64,000 nucleotides of DNA from Streptomyces sp. NBC_01232 (GCF_035989885.1 NZ_CP108518.1:2856501-2920500), one strand, 5' to 3'; positions 7,995 to 18,570 are shown, counted from the first letter of the stretch. Made by a program: numbers and translations. The notes: generated from the sequence alone by a model not told the origin.

Positions 7995-8741
7995 CTATTT
8001 CTCGACGTATCGCAGGGAGCGTAGCCCGCGCTCCAGATGCCAGTGCAAATAGGCGGAGACCAGCCCGCTGCCCTCCCGCACGTGACGCGCCTCGCACGCG
8101 TCGGCATGCCCCCAGTCGCCCGTCAGCAGGGCGCTGAGCAGGGCGATGGCCTCAGACGAGGGTACGACGCTGCCGGGCACCCGGCAGTCCCCGCATATCA
8201 CTCCGCCCGCGGCGACGGAGAAGTGCCGGTTGGGTCCGTGGATGCCGCACTTCGCGCAGTCCTCGAAGCTGGGCGCGTAGCCGTTGACGGCGAGGGAGCG
8301 CAGCAGGAAGGCGTCGAGGATGAGGTGGGGCTCGTGCTCGCCGCGCGAGAGGGTGCGCAGGGCTCCGACGAGCAGCAGGTACTGCTGCACGGCGGGCTCG
8401 CCCTCGTTCTCGGTGAACCGCTCGGCGGTCTCCAGCATGGCGGTGCCGGCGGTGTAGCGGGCGTAGTCGGTGACGATGCCGTTGCCGTACGGGGCGATGA
8501 TCTCGGTCTGGGTGCAGAGCGGGAGGCTGCGGCCGATCAGCTCGCTGCCCCGGGCGAAGAACTGCACGTCGGCGTGGGAGAAAGGTTCCAGCCGGGCGCC
8601 GAATTTGGATTTCGTACGCCGGACCCCGCGGGCGACGGCCCGCACCCGGCCGTGACCGCGGGTCAGCAGCGTGATGATGCGGTCCGCCTCACCCAGCTTC
8701 TGGGTGCGCAGCACGATGCCGTCGTCGCGGAACAGACTCAT
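7995..8741 (-). CDS. recO: DNA repair protein RecO
   Basis: Recombination mediator of the RecFOR pathway; it binds single-stranded DNA and helps load RecA. The 248-residue protein begins with the OB-fold [23 protein letters not shown] and continues through the helical domain ([17 protein letters not shown]). Four cysteines (CAKC and CGDC, near residues 180-205) form the zinc finger found in many bacterial RecO proteins. The ATG at 8741 gives a family-typical N-terminus. A longer open frame reaches 8960 but crosses the permease terminator and lacks family similarity. First gene of the recO-uppS pair. Confidence 0.95.
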   Translation of the reverse strand: MSLFRDDGIVLRTQKLGEADRIITLLTRGHGRVRAVARGVRRTKSKFGARLEPFSHADVQFFARGSELIGRSLPLCTQTEIIAPYGNGIVTDYARYTAGTAMLETAERFTENEGEPAVQQYLLLVGALRTLSRGEHEPHLILDAFLLRSLAVNGYAPSFEDCAKCGIHGPNRHFSVAAGGVICGDCRVPGSVVPSSEAIALLSALLTGDWGHADACEARHVREGSGLVSAYLHWHLERGLRSLRYVEK

Positions 8742-8786
8742 GCGCCCATTGTCACCCGCCCGGCGGTGGTTCCGTGGACAGCACCG

Positions 8787-8823
8787 GCCCCCCGCCCGGA
8801 CCGCGGGGGTCCGGACGGGGGGC
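8787..8823. terminator. terminator downstream of the nucleobase permease
   Basis: Arms at about 8787-8802 and 8808-8823 pair with one mismatch around a GCGGG loop. It lies between the end of the permease gene and recO, both on the minus strand, and separates the two transcripts. Confidence 0.7.
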
Positions 8824-8841
8824 GGGCACCCCTTGGGAGGA

Positions 8842-10425
8842 TCAGGGAGCGGAGGTGTCCGCGCCGTTCGCCGGCCCGGAGCCGCCGGACGTCTCCGCAC
8901 CGGCCTTCTCCGCACCGGCCTTCTCCGCGCCGGCATTCTGCGCATCGGCCGTCTCGGCACCGGCCTTCTCCGCGCTGCCCTTCTCCGCGCCGGCCGCCGG
9001 GGCCGCCGCCTGTCCGGGCACCGCCGCGGAGACCGCCTCGGCCACTTCGATGCCGCGTCCGTGCGCGTCGTCCTTGCCCAGACCGTTGAAGATCAGGTTG
9101 AGGACGATGGCCGCCGTGGCGCCGAGCGTCACACCGCTGTTGAGCAGCGAGGACAGGTCCGGGTCCATGTGCTTGGCGAAGAAGACCGGGACGGTCGCCG
9201 GAAGCAGGGCGAAGGCGAGGGAGACGCCGACGATCAGCGCGTTCTTCTCCTCCTTCAGGTCCACCTTGCCCAGGGTCTGGATACCGGCCAGGGCGACCAT
9301 GGCGAACATGACGGTCGCGGCGCCGCCGAGGACCCCGTGCGGGACGGCGGCGACGATCGCGGCGGCCTTGGGCAGCATCCCCAGGATGATCATGAACACA
9401 CCCGCGGCGACGACCACGAACCGGCTCTTCACCTTCGTCATCCGCACCAGGCCGACGTTCTCGGCGAAGGCCACGTACGGGAAGGAGTTGAGGACACCGC
9501 CGAGGGCGGTCGCGGCGCCGTCGGCACGCAGGGCGCGCGCCACGGTCTCGCTGTCGACCTCCTTGCCGACGATGTCGCCGACGGCGTAGGTGTCACCGGT
9601 CGTCTCGACCATGGTGATCAGCATGACGATGAGCATCAGGACGATCGGGAACCATTCGAACTTCGGGACACCGAAGTGGAAGGGGGTGGTGACGCCGACC
9701 CAGTCGGAGTTGCTCACGTCGCCGAACTTCGCGTCTCCGAGGAGGAAGGCGACGGTGGTGCCGACGACCAGGCCGAGGAGGATCGAGATGCTGGAGAGGA
9801 ACGGCTTGCCGATCTTCATCAGGATCAGGATGAAGAGCATCGTGCCGCCGGCGTAGGCGAAGTTCTTCGGCTCTCCGAAGTCGGGGCTGCCGAGGCCGCC
9901 GGCCGCGTCGTTGAGGCCGACCGGGATCAGGACGATGCCCAGAACGGTGATCACCGTGCCGGTGACGACCGGCGGGAACAGCCGCATGACGGTCCGGAAG
10001 GCCTTGGCCGGCAGCCAGGCGAAGGCGAAGGTGGCGATACCGGCGGTGATCACCGCGCCGTAGATGACCAGGAGGGCGGCGGTACCGCCCCCGGCGCCGA
10101 GACCGATGGCGATCATCGGGGAGACCGCGGTGAAGGTCACGCCCTGGATCAGTGGCAGTCGGGCACCGATCCGGCATATGCCCCAGGCCTGGATGATCGA
10201 GGCGATACCGCAGGTGAAGAGGTCCGCGTTGATCAGGTAGACCAGCTGTTCAGGGCTCAGCTTCAGCGCATTGCCGACGATGATCGGAACGATCACCGCG
10301 CCGGCGTAGAAGGCGAGTACGTGCTGGAAGCCGTACAGCGCGAGCTTGGGGACGGGGAGCACCTCGTCGACCGGGTGCGTGCTCTGCTCTCCGTCGGTGG
10401 AAAGCCGGGCGGCGACACGTGCCAT
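8842..10425 (-). CDS. nucleobase:cation symporter-2 family permease (uracil/xanthine type)
   Basis: Membrane symporter for uracil, xanthine or a related base. From the ATG at 10425 it has 527 residues. The NCS2 fold starts at LALYGFQHVLAFYAGAVIVP and shows about twelve to fourteen hydrophobic segments, with the characteristic QGVTFTAVSPM, VETTGDTYAVGDI and FAENVGLVRMTKV motifs. Uracil versus xanthine preference cannot be settled by eye. The C-terminal 60 residues are a low-complexity Ala/Glu/Gly/Lys tail built from five-residue repeats, which most family members lack. A TTG at 10443 could start the frame but has no Shine-Dalgarno sequence. A long upstream region without genes precedes it. Confidence 0.9.
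   Translation of the reverse strand: MARVAARLSTDGEQSTHPVDEVLPVPKLALYGFQHVLAFYAGAVIVPIIVGNALKLSPEQLVYLINADLFTCGIASIIQAWGICRIGARLPLIQGVTFTAVSPMIAIGLGAGGGTAALLVIYGAVITAGIATFAFAWLPAKAFRTVMRLFPPVVTGTVITVLGIVLIPVGLNDAAGGLGSPDFGEPKNFAYAGGTMLFILILMKIGKPFLSSISILLGLVVGTTVAFLLGDAKFGDVSNSDWVGVTTPFHFGVPKFEWFPIVLMLIVMLITMVETTGDTYAVGDIVGKEVDSETVARALRADGAATALGGVLNSFPYVAFAENVGLVRMTKVKSRFVVVAAGVFMIILGMLPKAAAIVAAVPHGVLGGAATVMFAMVALAGIQTLGKVDLKEEKNALIVGVSLAFALLPATVPVFFAKHMDPDLSSLLNSGVTLGATAAIVLNLIFNGLGKDDAHGRGIEVAEAVSAAVPGQAAAPAAGAEKGSAEKAGAETADAQNAGAEKAGAEKAGAETSGGSGPANGADTSAP
8890..8995. repeat. 15-bp degenerate tandem repeat in the permease C-terminus
   Basis: About seven copies of a 15-bp unit related to CCTTCTCCGCGCCGG, on the plus strand, encode the minus-strand pentapeptide repeat AGAEK and variants. 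The copies differ by single bases. The array sits at the very end of the permease coding sequence and could vary in copy number between strains. Confidence 0.85.
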
Positions 10426-11086
10426 CTCAGCCTTGCCCTTCAAGGTAGGTAAGTGAGAGGAGATCTGGTTGTCCCTGGGCGCAGTGGGTCGCTAACCCGT
10501 TGGTACGCCAGGGTTGTCAGTGCGTTCACGGTGAGGTGAATCGAAGCCGCGCTGTGTTAACGGCGCCGTCTTGTCGTGTGACCGGAATTGAACGCCTGTG
10601 GGGGGCCTCACAGATATCGTCGACTTCTACAAACTGTTGACCTTGAGGCAGGCCCGATCTGTAGGTTTCTCCAGTGGTGCGGGCTCGTCGACAGGGGTAT
10701 GCGCACAGCCCTTCAGGGCCGGCCGTTCCTGCCGCGCGTTCGCCGAGCGCACCCACCGCGACGTGCGCGTATGGGCTCTACGATCCTCCGGGCAGGCGCA
10801 TCCGAATGCGCCGTTCCGGCCGTCCGACTGGTGGACACGTCGAGCGTGGAGGAGACGCGTCCGGCCTTCACGCGGCGTTCACGCGTCCCGAAATCGTCCC
10901 TGTGAGGCCGGATCGTTACGTCACGGAAGGCCGTTTCGGACGGATCGGCGTCCGCGGACCGGACACGCAGCGGCCCCACCCGTGGATCCGCGGGGCCGCC
11001 TCGTGTCCGGTCCGCGGGAGCGGGGATCCGGGCCGCGGGTCACAGGCCGCGCGGGCCACGGGGCCACCGGGCCGCGCAGCTGCGCG
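10426..11086. other. 660-bp region without a recognised gene
   Basis: No frame here has both a ribosome-binding site and convincing family similarity. The permease-proximal 150 bp is less GC-rich than its surroundings and must contain the permease promoter and leader. Near 10494-10515 a hairpin (AACCC with GGGTT, and an inner TGG/CCA stem around TACG) can form in the permease leader RNA. At the other end, a GC-rich hairpin at 10970-10999 lies downstream of the TerB-like gene. I do not recognise a known purine or xanthine riboswitch. Confidence 0.5.
10970..10999 (-). terminator. possible terminator of the zinc-ribbon/TerB-like gene
   Basis: Eight-base arms GCGGCCCC (10970-10977) and GGGGCCGC (10992-10999) enclose a 14-nt loop that itself has weak pairing. 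It lies 90 bp past the TerB-like stop on the minus strand. Confidence 0.4.
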
Positions 11087-11782
11087 CTACGGCGCGCGTA
11101 CCGCCGACAGCAGCCGGGCCACCTCGTCCGTGTCGATCCGCAGCGCCGAGCCGACCGTCGCGAGCACCTCGCGCTCGGCCGGGGTGTACGGGCCGTCCGC
11201 GAGCGCGATACGGGCCCCCTGGAGCAGGATCGATTCGCGGCCCGGGCCGGCCAGGTGCGGAGCCAGCGGCTCCAGGGCCTCGTGGAGCTCTATCGACAGC
11301 GCGGCCCCGCAGCACTCGGGGACGTCGTACAGCCCGAGCCGGCCCTCGTCGGTGGACAGCGCCTCCACGAGGGACTCCAGCTGCTCCTCGGTGCAGTCCT
11401 GGAAGCCCGCGGCCCGTACGGCGCCCACGGCGGCCTCCAGCGCGCTGCGCGAGGCCGTCCCGCCCGCGGTGAGCACGGCGAGCGCCACGGTGTGCACGGC
11501 GTCGCGCAGGAGGGCCGTGAAGCGCGTGGTGGTGAGGTGGTCCAGGACGTCCGTGTCGAAGCGGGCGCGGCAGCCCTGGCACTCGATGACGGGCCCGTCC
11601 TGCCCGCGGGGCAGCAGCGGCACACCGAGCACGGTGAACCGGCGTCGTCCGGTGCGCCGGCGGTAGTTCCGGTCGCCACCGCAGGCCGGGCAGAAGAACT
11701 CCCCGTCGCCCACGGTGCTCCAGGTGGTACGGGTGCCCCAGACCGTCAGCTTCCGGCCGTCCCCACCCCGAACTGGCAGCAC
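11087..11782 (-). CDS. zinc-ribbon protein with TerB-like domain
   Basis: A 231-residue protein with an N-terminal zinc ribbon (FCPACGGDRNYRRR, and a second pair at ECQGC about 40 residues later) followed by an all-helical domain resembling TerB, the tellurite-resistance/stress family. The segment LLQGARIALADGPYTPAEREVLATVG is the typical TerB metal-binding helix pair. The GTG at 11782 is preceded by GGAGG at 7 nt; a longer open frame to 12154 overlaps the divergent SDR gene and lacks support. The biochemical role is not established. It is divergent from the SDR gene with about 170 bp between the starts. Confidence 0.8.
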   Translation of the reverse strand: MLPVRGGDGRKLTVWGTRTTWSTVGDGEFFCPACGGDRNYRRRTGRRRFTVLGVPLLPRGQDGPVIECQGCRARFDTDVLDHLTTTRFTALLRDAVHTVALAVLTAGGTASRSALEAAVGAVRAAGFQDCTEEQLESLVEALSTDEGRLGLYDVPECCGAALSIELHEALEPLAPHLAGPGRESILLQGARIALADGPYTPAEREVLATVGSALRIDTDEVARLLSAVRAP

Positions 11783-11954
11783 GTCGCACCTCCGTAACCC
11801 TCCGGCAACATCGCCGGGTGGGCGTGATGTTAGCCACATCGGTGAGGATGCGTCAGTCGTGTGACAAGACAACATGTGCCGGGCCGCGGACTTGGCCGGT
11901 CTGCGCCCCCCGGCATCCCCCGGACCCGGCGCCGCTCCCTCTAGGGTTCGCCGC

Positions 11955-12713
11955 ATGAACGAGAAGTCCTGTCTGGTCACCGGCGCCGCGAGCGGGATCG
12001 GCCGGGCCACCGCCCTGCTGCTGGCCCGTTCGGGGGCCCTGGTGACCGCGGCCGACATCAACGGCCCCGGGGTCGAGGACCTGCGTACGGAACTGGCCGC
12101 CGAGGGGTACGCGATCACGGCGGTCGCCGGTGACGTCGCCGATCCGGAGGCCAATCACGCGATGGTGGCCGCCGCGGTCGGGGCGTACGGACGCCTGGAC
12201 GTCGCCGTGGCGAACGCCGGGGTCCTCCCGCTCTCCGACGTACGGGAGACCAGTCCCGAGGACTGGGACCACGTCATGGCGATCGACGGCCGCGGCATGT
12301 TCCTGACCTGCAAGTACGCCATCGAGGCGATGACCGCGCAGCCGCGCCCCGGCGGTGCACTGGTCTGCGTGTCCTCGATCTCCGGAGTGGCCGGGCAGGC
12401 GCGCCAGGCCGCCTACGGACCCGCGAAGTTCGTGGCGTCGGGGCTGACCAAGCACCTCGCGGTGGAGTGGGCCGCGCACGGGATCCGGGTCAACGCGGTG
12501 GCTCCGGGAACCATCCGTACGGAGCGGGTGATCGCGCTGGAGGACGAGCCCGGCGGGCCGGAGTACCTGTCGCAGATCACGGGGGCGCACCCGATGGGCC
12601 GCCTCGGCGAGCCGGAGGAGGTGGCCCGGGTCATCGCCTTCCTGGCCTCGGACGCGGCCTCGTTCGTGACGGGCGCGATCGTGCCGGTGGACGGCGGCTA
12701 CCTGGCCCGCTGA
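11955..12713 (+). CDS. short-chain dehydrogenase/reductase
   Basis: Cytoplasmic NAD(P)-dependent oxidoreductase, 252 residues. The Rossmann start TGAASGIGRATALLL, Asp at the end of the second strand (VTAADIN), the NAG motif, the catalytic Ser (CVSSISG) and the YGPAK catalytic motif are all present, followed by the PG motif (NAVAPGTIRTE) and a standard C-terminus (VPVDGGYLAR). The acidic residue after strand 2 suggests NAD preference. Substrate is unknown. The ATG at 11955 gives the normal N-terminus; an open frame from 11874 is upstream noise. It is a single-gene unit that ends at a strong terminator. Confidence 0.92.
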   Translation: MNEKSCLVTGAASGIGRATALLLARSGALVTAADINGPGVEDLRTELAAEGYAITAVAGDVADPEANHAMVAAAVGAYGRLDVAVANAGVLPLSDVRETSPEDWDHVMAIDGRGMFLTCKYAIEAMTAQPRPGGALVCVSSISGVAGQARQAAYGPAKFVASGLTKHLAVEWAAHGIRVNAVAPGTIRTERVIALEDEPGGPEYLSQITGAHPMGRLGEPEEVARVIAFLASDAASFVTGAIVPVDGGYLAR

Positions 12714-12740
12714 GCCCGCCGGGCGGGCGCGGGAACGACG

Positions 12741-12778
12741 GAGCCCCGCCCCCTTCGGAAAGGAAGGGGGCGGGGCTC
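12741..12778. terminator. bidirectional terminator between SDR and leuA
   Basis: A perfect 16-bp stem (12741-12756 and 12763-12778) with the 6-nt loop GGAAAG lies 28 bp past the SDR stop and 13 bp past the end of the convergent leuA. Confidence 0.9.
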
Positions 12779-12790
12779 ACGTACGGAGGA

Positions 12791-14869
<2,079 letters not shown>

Positions 14870-14920
14870 TCATGGTCGCAGGTAGTGACAGAGTCATGAC
14901 TCACTGCCACATTGCCGGGC

Positions 14921-15997
14921 ATGGATGCCTCCCACACCCACCGCCGTCACCCCGTCTTCTGCACGGTCGTACCGCCGCACCTCCTCGACAGGGCCGCCCG
15001 CTCCGAGGACTCCCGCCGCGCCGACCTCGCCCAGCGCACCCTCGAACGCGACTCCCTGCTGCGCACCCGGCGCCGGGTCACCGCCGTCCGAGGGATCGTC
15101 CCCACCCTCGCCGCACCGGCCTCCGACACACCGGACCGGACCGTCCACGACGCCGAGCACCGCACCCGGCTGCCCGGGAAGAAGGTCCGCGGGGAGGGCG
15201 ACCCGCTGAGCCAGGACGCCACCGTCAACCGCGCCTACGCGGGCCTCGGAGCCACGTACGAACTGTTCCTGAAGGGCTTCGGCCGGCGCTCGATCGACGA
15301 CTCCGGGCTCCCGCTGGACGCGACCGTCCATTACGGCGAGGAGTACAACAACGCCTTCTGGGACGGCCGCCAGATGGTCTTCGGCGACGGGGACGGGGAC
15401 CTCTTCCTCGACTTCACCGTGTCGGTGGACGTCATCGGGCACGAGCTGACCCACGGCGTCACCCAGTACACGGCGAACCTGGTCTACCGCGGCCAGTCGG
15501 GCGCCCTGAACGAGTCGATGTCGGACGTCTTCGGCTCGCTGATCAAGCAGTACTCGCTGGAGCAGACGGCGGAGCAGGCCGACTGGCTGATCGGGGCCGG
15601 ACTCCTCGGCCCCAACGTCACCGGGGTCGCGCTGCGGTCGATGAAGGCGCCCGGCACCGCCTACGACGACGACGAGCTCGGCAAGGACCCGCAGCCGGCC
15701 ACCATGGACGACTACGTCAACACCCACAGCGACAACGGCGGGGTCCACATCAACTCCGGCATCCCCAACCACGCCTTCTACATCGTGGCGACCGAGCTGG
15801 GCGGCAAGGCCTGGGAGCGGGCCGGGCAGATCTGGTACGACACCCTGACCGGCGGTGAGCTCACCCCGAGGGCCGACTTCGCCGACTTCGCCCGGCTCTC
15901 GACGGCTGCGGCCGTGACCCGGTACGGGGACGGCGGCCCTGAGCACCAGGCGCTCCAGAAGGCGTGGTCCGCGGTGGGTGTCCCGCTCGCGGGGTAG
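14921..15997 (+). CDS. protealysin-like M4 family metalloprotease
   Basis: Thermolysin-family zinc protease of 358 residues without an obvious signal peptide. A short propeptide of the protealysin type comes first (HPVFCTVVPPHLLDRAA), then the catalytic domain: VIGHELTHGVTQY supplies two zinc histidines and the catalytic Glu, and NESMSDVFGSL the third ligand Glu; HINSGIPNHAFY is the family's later histidine motif. Length is much shorter than secreted thermolysins with long propeptides. The ATG at 14921 is used; a TTG at 14912 is possible. The next gene, 9 bp away, encodes an emfourin-like inhibitor, so the pair probably works as intracellular protease plus inhibitor. Confidence 0.93.
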   Translation: MDASHTHRRHPVFCTVVPPHLLDRAARSEDSRRADLAQRTLERDSLLRTRRRVTAVRGIVPTLAAPASDTPDRTVHDAEHRTRLPGKKVRGEGDPLSQDATVNRAYAGLGATYELFLKGFGRRSIDDSGLPLDATVHYGEEYNNAFWDGRQMVFGDGDGDLFLDFTVSVDVIGHELTHGVTQYTANLVYRGQSGALNESMSDVFGSLIKQYSLEQTAEQADWLIGAGLLGPNVTGVALRSMKAPGTAYDDDELGKDPQPATMDDYVNTHSDNGGVHINSGIPNHAFYIVATELGGKAWERAGQIWYDTLTGGELTPRADFADFARLSTAAAVTRYGDGGPEHQALQKAWSAVGVPLAG

Positions 15998-16006
15998 AGG
16001 GCTCCC

Positions 16007-16276
16007 ATGCGCATTCAGGTGGTAAGGACGGGCGGCTTCGCGGGCATCGAGCGCCGGGCCGAGGTGGACACCACGGGCCGGCCGGACGCGAAGGAGTGGC
16101 AGGCCCTGGCCCAGCTCGCGCTGCGGCCCGGTCCGCCGGGAGACCCGACGGACCGGGTACGGGACGGCTTCTCGTACCGGATCACGGTGGACGGGCGGAC
16201 GGTGACCTGCGCGGAGCCGAACCTGTCGGAGGCCCAGCGGGCACTCATCTCGCGCGTGCTGAAGGAGGGCGCCTGA
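16007..16276 (+). CDS. emfourin-like protease inhibitor
   Basis: An 89-residue protein with the pattern of emfourin, the small proteinaceous inhibitor of M4 proteases encoded beside protealysin: it starts MRIQVVRTGGFAGI, continues with a central DAKEWQALAQLA helix and ends with YRITVDGRTVTCAEPN and a terminal helix. The ATG at 16007 follows AGAGGG. It is tightly linked to the protease gene (9-bp gap), ahead of a terminator-like hairpin, which supports a two-gene operon. No signal peptide is seen. The family call rests on pattern and context rather than an alignment. Confidence 0.82.
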   Translation: MRIQVVRTGGFAGIERRAEVDTTGRPDAKEWQALAQLALRPGPPGDPTDRVRDGFSYRITVDGRTVTCAEPNLSEAQRALISRVLKEGA

Positions 16277-16281
16277 AAGCA

Positions 16282-16298
16282 GGTGCCCCCGGGGCACC
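16282..16298 (+). terminator. terminator-like hairpin after the emfourin gene
   Basis: GGTGCCCC and GGGGCACC flank a single base, so the practical hairpin is a six-base stem with a five-nt loop, followed by ACTTTGTTT. It lies 5 bp past the inhibitor stop. Confidence 0.7.
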
Positions 16299-16317
16299 AC
16301 TTTGTTTGGATGGCCGG

Positions 16318-17136
16318 ATGACCAATCACATGATCGATTCGACGCTGTCCGAGCTGGAGCGCTACTTCGACACGGTGCCGCGGGTGGGCGGGGCCCGCGC
16401 CGAGGACTTCGGGGCGCTGACCCTGTTCGTCCAGGAGGGCACGGGCTGGCAGTACTACGCGCGGCCCGCGCTCGGCGGCCCCGAGGCCACCCGGGCCGAC
16501 GTGGAACGGGTCTGGCAGCGCCAGCGGGAACTGAAGGTGCCCGAGGCCTTCGAGTGGGTGGCCGAAACCAGCCCCTCGCTCCGGGCTGCGGTGGAGGCGG
16601 CCGGTCTCCAGGTCCACGAGCACCCGCTGATGGTGCTGGACCCCTCGGCCGAGGTCCTGCCGCCGCACCCGGAGGTCCGCCTGCTCGACGCGGACGACCC
16701 GCTGCTGACGGCCGCGGTGACGGTCCCGGCCCTGGCCTTCGCCGCCCCGGGAACGGCCGTGGGCGAGGCCGGGCCCGCGGAACTGGCGGCCGCGATGACG
16801 GACCCGGCGGCCGAGGAGGGCCGGGCGCGGGTGTCCGGCAAGCTGACGGCGGGCACCACGGCCCTGGCTGCGGCCGTACGGGACGGCGTGGTGCTCTGCG
16901 CGGGCCAGTACAACCCGGTCGGGGACGTCGTGGAGGTCGTGGGCGTGGGCACCCTCCCCTCGGCCCGCCGCCAGGGACTGGCCCTCGGGGTCACCGCCGC
17001 CCTGGTCGCCCGGGCCCGCGAGCGCGGGGCCCGTACGGTCTTCCTCTCGGCCGGCGACGAGGCCGTCGCCCGCGTCTACTCCCGCATCGGCTTCCGCCGG
17101 GTGGCCACGGCCCTGATCGCCGAGCCGGGGGTGTGA
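16318..17136 (+). CDS. GNAT family N-acetyltransferase
   Basis: A 272-residue protein with a C-terminal GNAT domain: VEVVGVGTLPSARRQGLALGVTAALVARA is the acetyl-CoA-binding motif A with the R/QxxGxG/A-type turn (RRQGLA), followed by GARTVFLSAGDEAVARVYSRIGFRRV, the usual end of the fold. The N-terminal half (ELERYFDTVPRVGGARAEDF) is a separate region seen in a subset of actinobacterial GNATs. It would transfer an acetyl group from acetyl-CoA; the acceptor is unknown. The ATG at 16318 is chosen; an ATG at 16330 is an alternative. Its stop overlaps the next gene's start (TGATG). Confidence 0.88.
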   Translation: MTNHMIDSTLSELERYFDTVPRVGGARAEDFGALTLFVQEGTGWQYYARPALGGPEATRADVERVWQRQRELKVPEAFEWVAETSPSLRAAVEAAGLQVHEHPLMVLDPSAEVLPPHPEVRLLDADDPLLTAAVTVPALAFAAPGTAVGEAGPAELAAAMTDPAAEEGRARVSGKLTAGTTALAAAVRDGVVLCAGQYNPVGDVVEVVGVGTLPSARRQGLALGVTAALVARARERGARTVFLSAGDEAVARVYSRIGFRRVATALIAEPGV

Positions 17137-17759
17137 TGCGCCTGCTCCGACGGCTGCGGGCAGCCCGCAGAGCGCCGGCCCCGACGCCGGACCCGCCTCC
17201 GATCCCGGTCCGGGCGCAGGCCCGGGGGTGGCCCGCGCCGCCGCCTCCGCCGAACCACCCCCCGCTGACCGCGGCCGAGGTGACCGAGGCCGAGGAGGAG
17301 CTGGGTATCCGCTTCCCGCCCGCGTACCGCTCGTACCTGACCGAGGTCAGCTCGGGCGGCAGGCTGCACCGGCTGGCGAAGGGTCCGGCCGGCTGGTGGT
17401 GGGACGAGAACGACACCGTGCAGCGCGACCTGCTGCGCCTCCCCTTCCCGCACCCGGACTCGTACGCCGCGGACGGCGGCCCGTGGGGCGGGGCCGACGA
17501 GTACGAGGACCGTGAGACGGCCGGCGCCGTCGTCCTCCAGGACAACGGCTGCGGTTTCGCCACGCTGCTCGCGCTCACGGGACCGCTGGCCGGCACGGTG
17601 TGGTGGGACGGCCGCGCCACGTGCGAGCTGATCGTGCCGCTGTCCTTCGACCACCCCGGCGGCGCGCCTCCGCTGACCTTCCAGGAATGGCGGGACCTGG
17701 GCCTGACCGACCTCTCGCACCTGCTGGGGCCGGACTGGGGCGGGCCCGCGGATTTCTGA
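17136..17759 (+). CDS. SMI1/KNR4 family protein
   Basis: A 207-residue protein. After a basic and Pro-rich N-terminus (about 45 residues) comes an SMI1/KNR4 (SUKH) fold: LTAAEVTEAEEELGIRFPPAYRSYLTEVSSGG is the defining segment, and a tryptophan-rich middle and QDNGCGFATLLALTG follow. SUKH proteins often act as immunity proteins to toxins, but many in Streptomyces are stand-alone and uncharacterised, and no toxin gene is adjacent. The ATG overlaps the GNAT stop, so the two genes are coupled. Confidence 0.82.
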   Translation: MRLLRRLRAARRAPAPTPDPPPIPVRAQARGWPAPPPPPNHPPLTAAEVTEAEEELGIRFPPAYRSYLTEVSSGGRLHRLAKGPAGWWWDENDTVQRDLLRLPFPHPDSYAADGGPWGGADEYEDRETAGAVVLQDNGCGFATLLALTGPLAGTVWWDGRATCELIVPLSFDHPGGAPPLTFQEWRDLGLTDLSHLLGPDWGGPADF

Positions 17760-17777
17760 CCCCGCCAGACTCCTCTT

Positions 17778-17804
17778 TTGCCGGGTCGGCAACAAAGTTT
17801 GCCG
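17778..17804 (+). promoter_or_regulatory. candidate operator with three TTGCCG half-sites
   Basis: TTGCCG-GGT-CGGCAA (17778-17792) is a perfect palindrome with a 3-bp centre. A third half-site TTTGCCG lies at 17798-17804, so CGGCAA N6 TTGCCG forms a second overlapping palindrome. It is 59 bp before the methyltransferase ATG and looks like the binding site of a dimeric, possibly TetR-type, regulator that is not encoded next to it. The repeats are seen; the role is inferred. Confidence 0.5.
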
Positions 17805-17862
17805 TACCTCGTCGGGCGGGCGGAGCATCGGCCGTACCGGCACCCGACTGGAAGAGGAATCC

Positions 17863-18528
17863 ATGACCGAGCACGCGCACGCGCACGCCCACCACCACCC
17901 CGAGCCCGGGGCGCTGGCGGGCGAGGAGTTCTGGGACGGCCGCTACGGCGAGAGCGACCGGATCTGGAGCGGCGAGGCCAACGCCATGCTGGTGCACGAG
18001 GTGTCCGGCCTCGCCCCGGGCCGGGCCCTGGATCTGGGCTGCGGGGAGGGCGGCGACGCCGTCTGGCTGGCCCGCCGCGGGTGGACCGTCACCGGGACGG
18101 ACATCTCCGGGGTCGCCCTCGGCCGGGCCGCCGAGCACACCGCGGACGCCGGGGTCGCGGAGCGCGTCTCCTTCGCGCAGCACGACCTGACGGAGTCCTT
18201 CCCGGAGGGGGAGTTCGACCTCGTCTCGGCCTGCTTCCTGCACAACTACGGGGACTTCCCCCGGGACGCCGTCCTGCGCAGGGCCGCCTCGGCCGTCGCC
18301 CCCGGCGGCACCCTGCTGGTGGTCGGCCACGCGGGCTGGGCGCCGTGGCAGGACGAACGCGAGGAGGCGCACTTCCCCACGCCCGAGGAGGTGCTCGCGC
18401 AGCTGCAGCCGGTCACGGCGGGCTGGGAGGTGCTGCGGGCCGAGGAGACCGAGCGGGTCCAGCAGCAGCCCGACGGGACGCCGGGGACCCGTACGGACAA
18501 CGTGGTGCGGGTGCGCCGGCCCGCGTAG
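17863..18528 (+). CDS. SAM-dependent class I methyltransferase
   Basis: A 221-residue soluble methyltransferase. A His-rich start (HAHAHAHHHPEPG) is followed by EEFWDGRYGESDRIWSGEANAML, motif I ALDLGCGEGGDAVWLARRG, motif II GTDISGVAL, and motif IV region FDLVSACFLHNY. This arrangement resembles TehB/thiopurine-type enzymes that handle small metabolites or metalloid oxyanions; the substrate is not known. The His-rich start might bind metal. It stands alone, with the three-half-site palindrome upstream and a strong terminator downstream. Confidence 0.88.
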   Translation: MTEHAHAHAHHHPEPGALAGEEFWDGRYGESDRIWSGEANAMLVHEVSGLAPGRALDLGCGEGGDAVWLARRGWTVTGTDISGVALGRAAEHTADAGVAERVSFAQHDLTESFPEGEFDLVSACFLHNYGDFPRDAVLRRAASAVAPGGTLLVVGHAGWAPWQDEREEAHFPTPEEVLAQLQPVTAGWEVLRAEETERVQQQPDGTPGTRTDNVVRVRRPA

Positions 18529-18570
18529 CCGGCTGACGGACGGCTCGGCGAAGGACCGGCGAACGGAACG

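Noticed and set aside
10426..10700. Possible purine or xanthine riboswitch before the permease
   Set aside because: Only a simple hairpin is visible; none of the known riboswitch core sequences was recognised.
10526..10756. Minus-strand 76-codon open frame upstream of the permease
   Set aside because: No ribosome-binding site, weak codon bias and no recognisable family.
17136..17759. SMI1/KNR4 protein as part of a toxin-immunity module
   Set aside because: No polymorphic toxin or secretion gene is adjacent; stand-alone members are common in Streptomyces.
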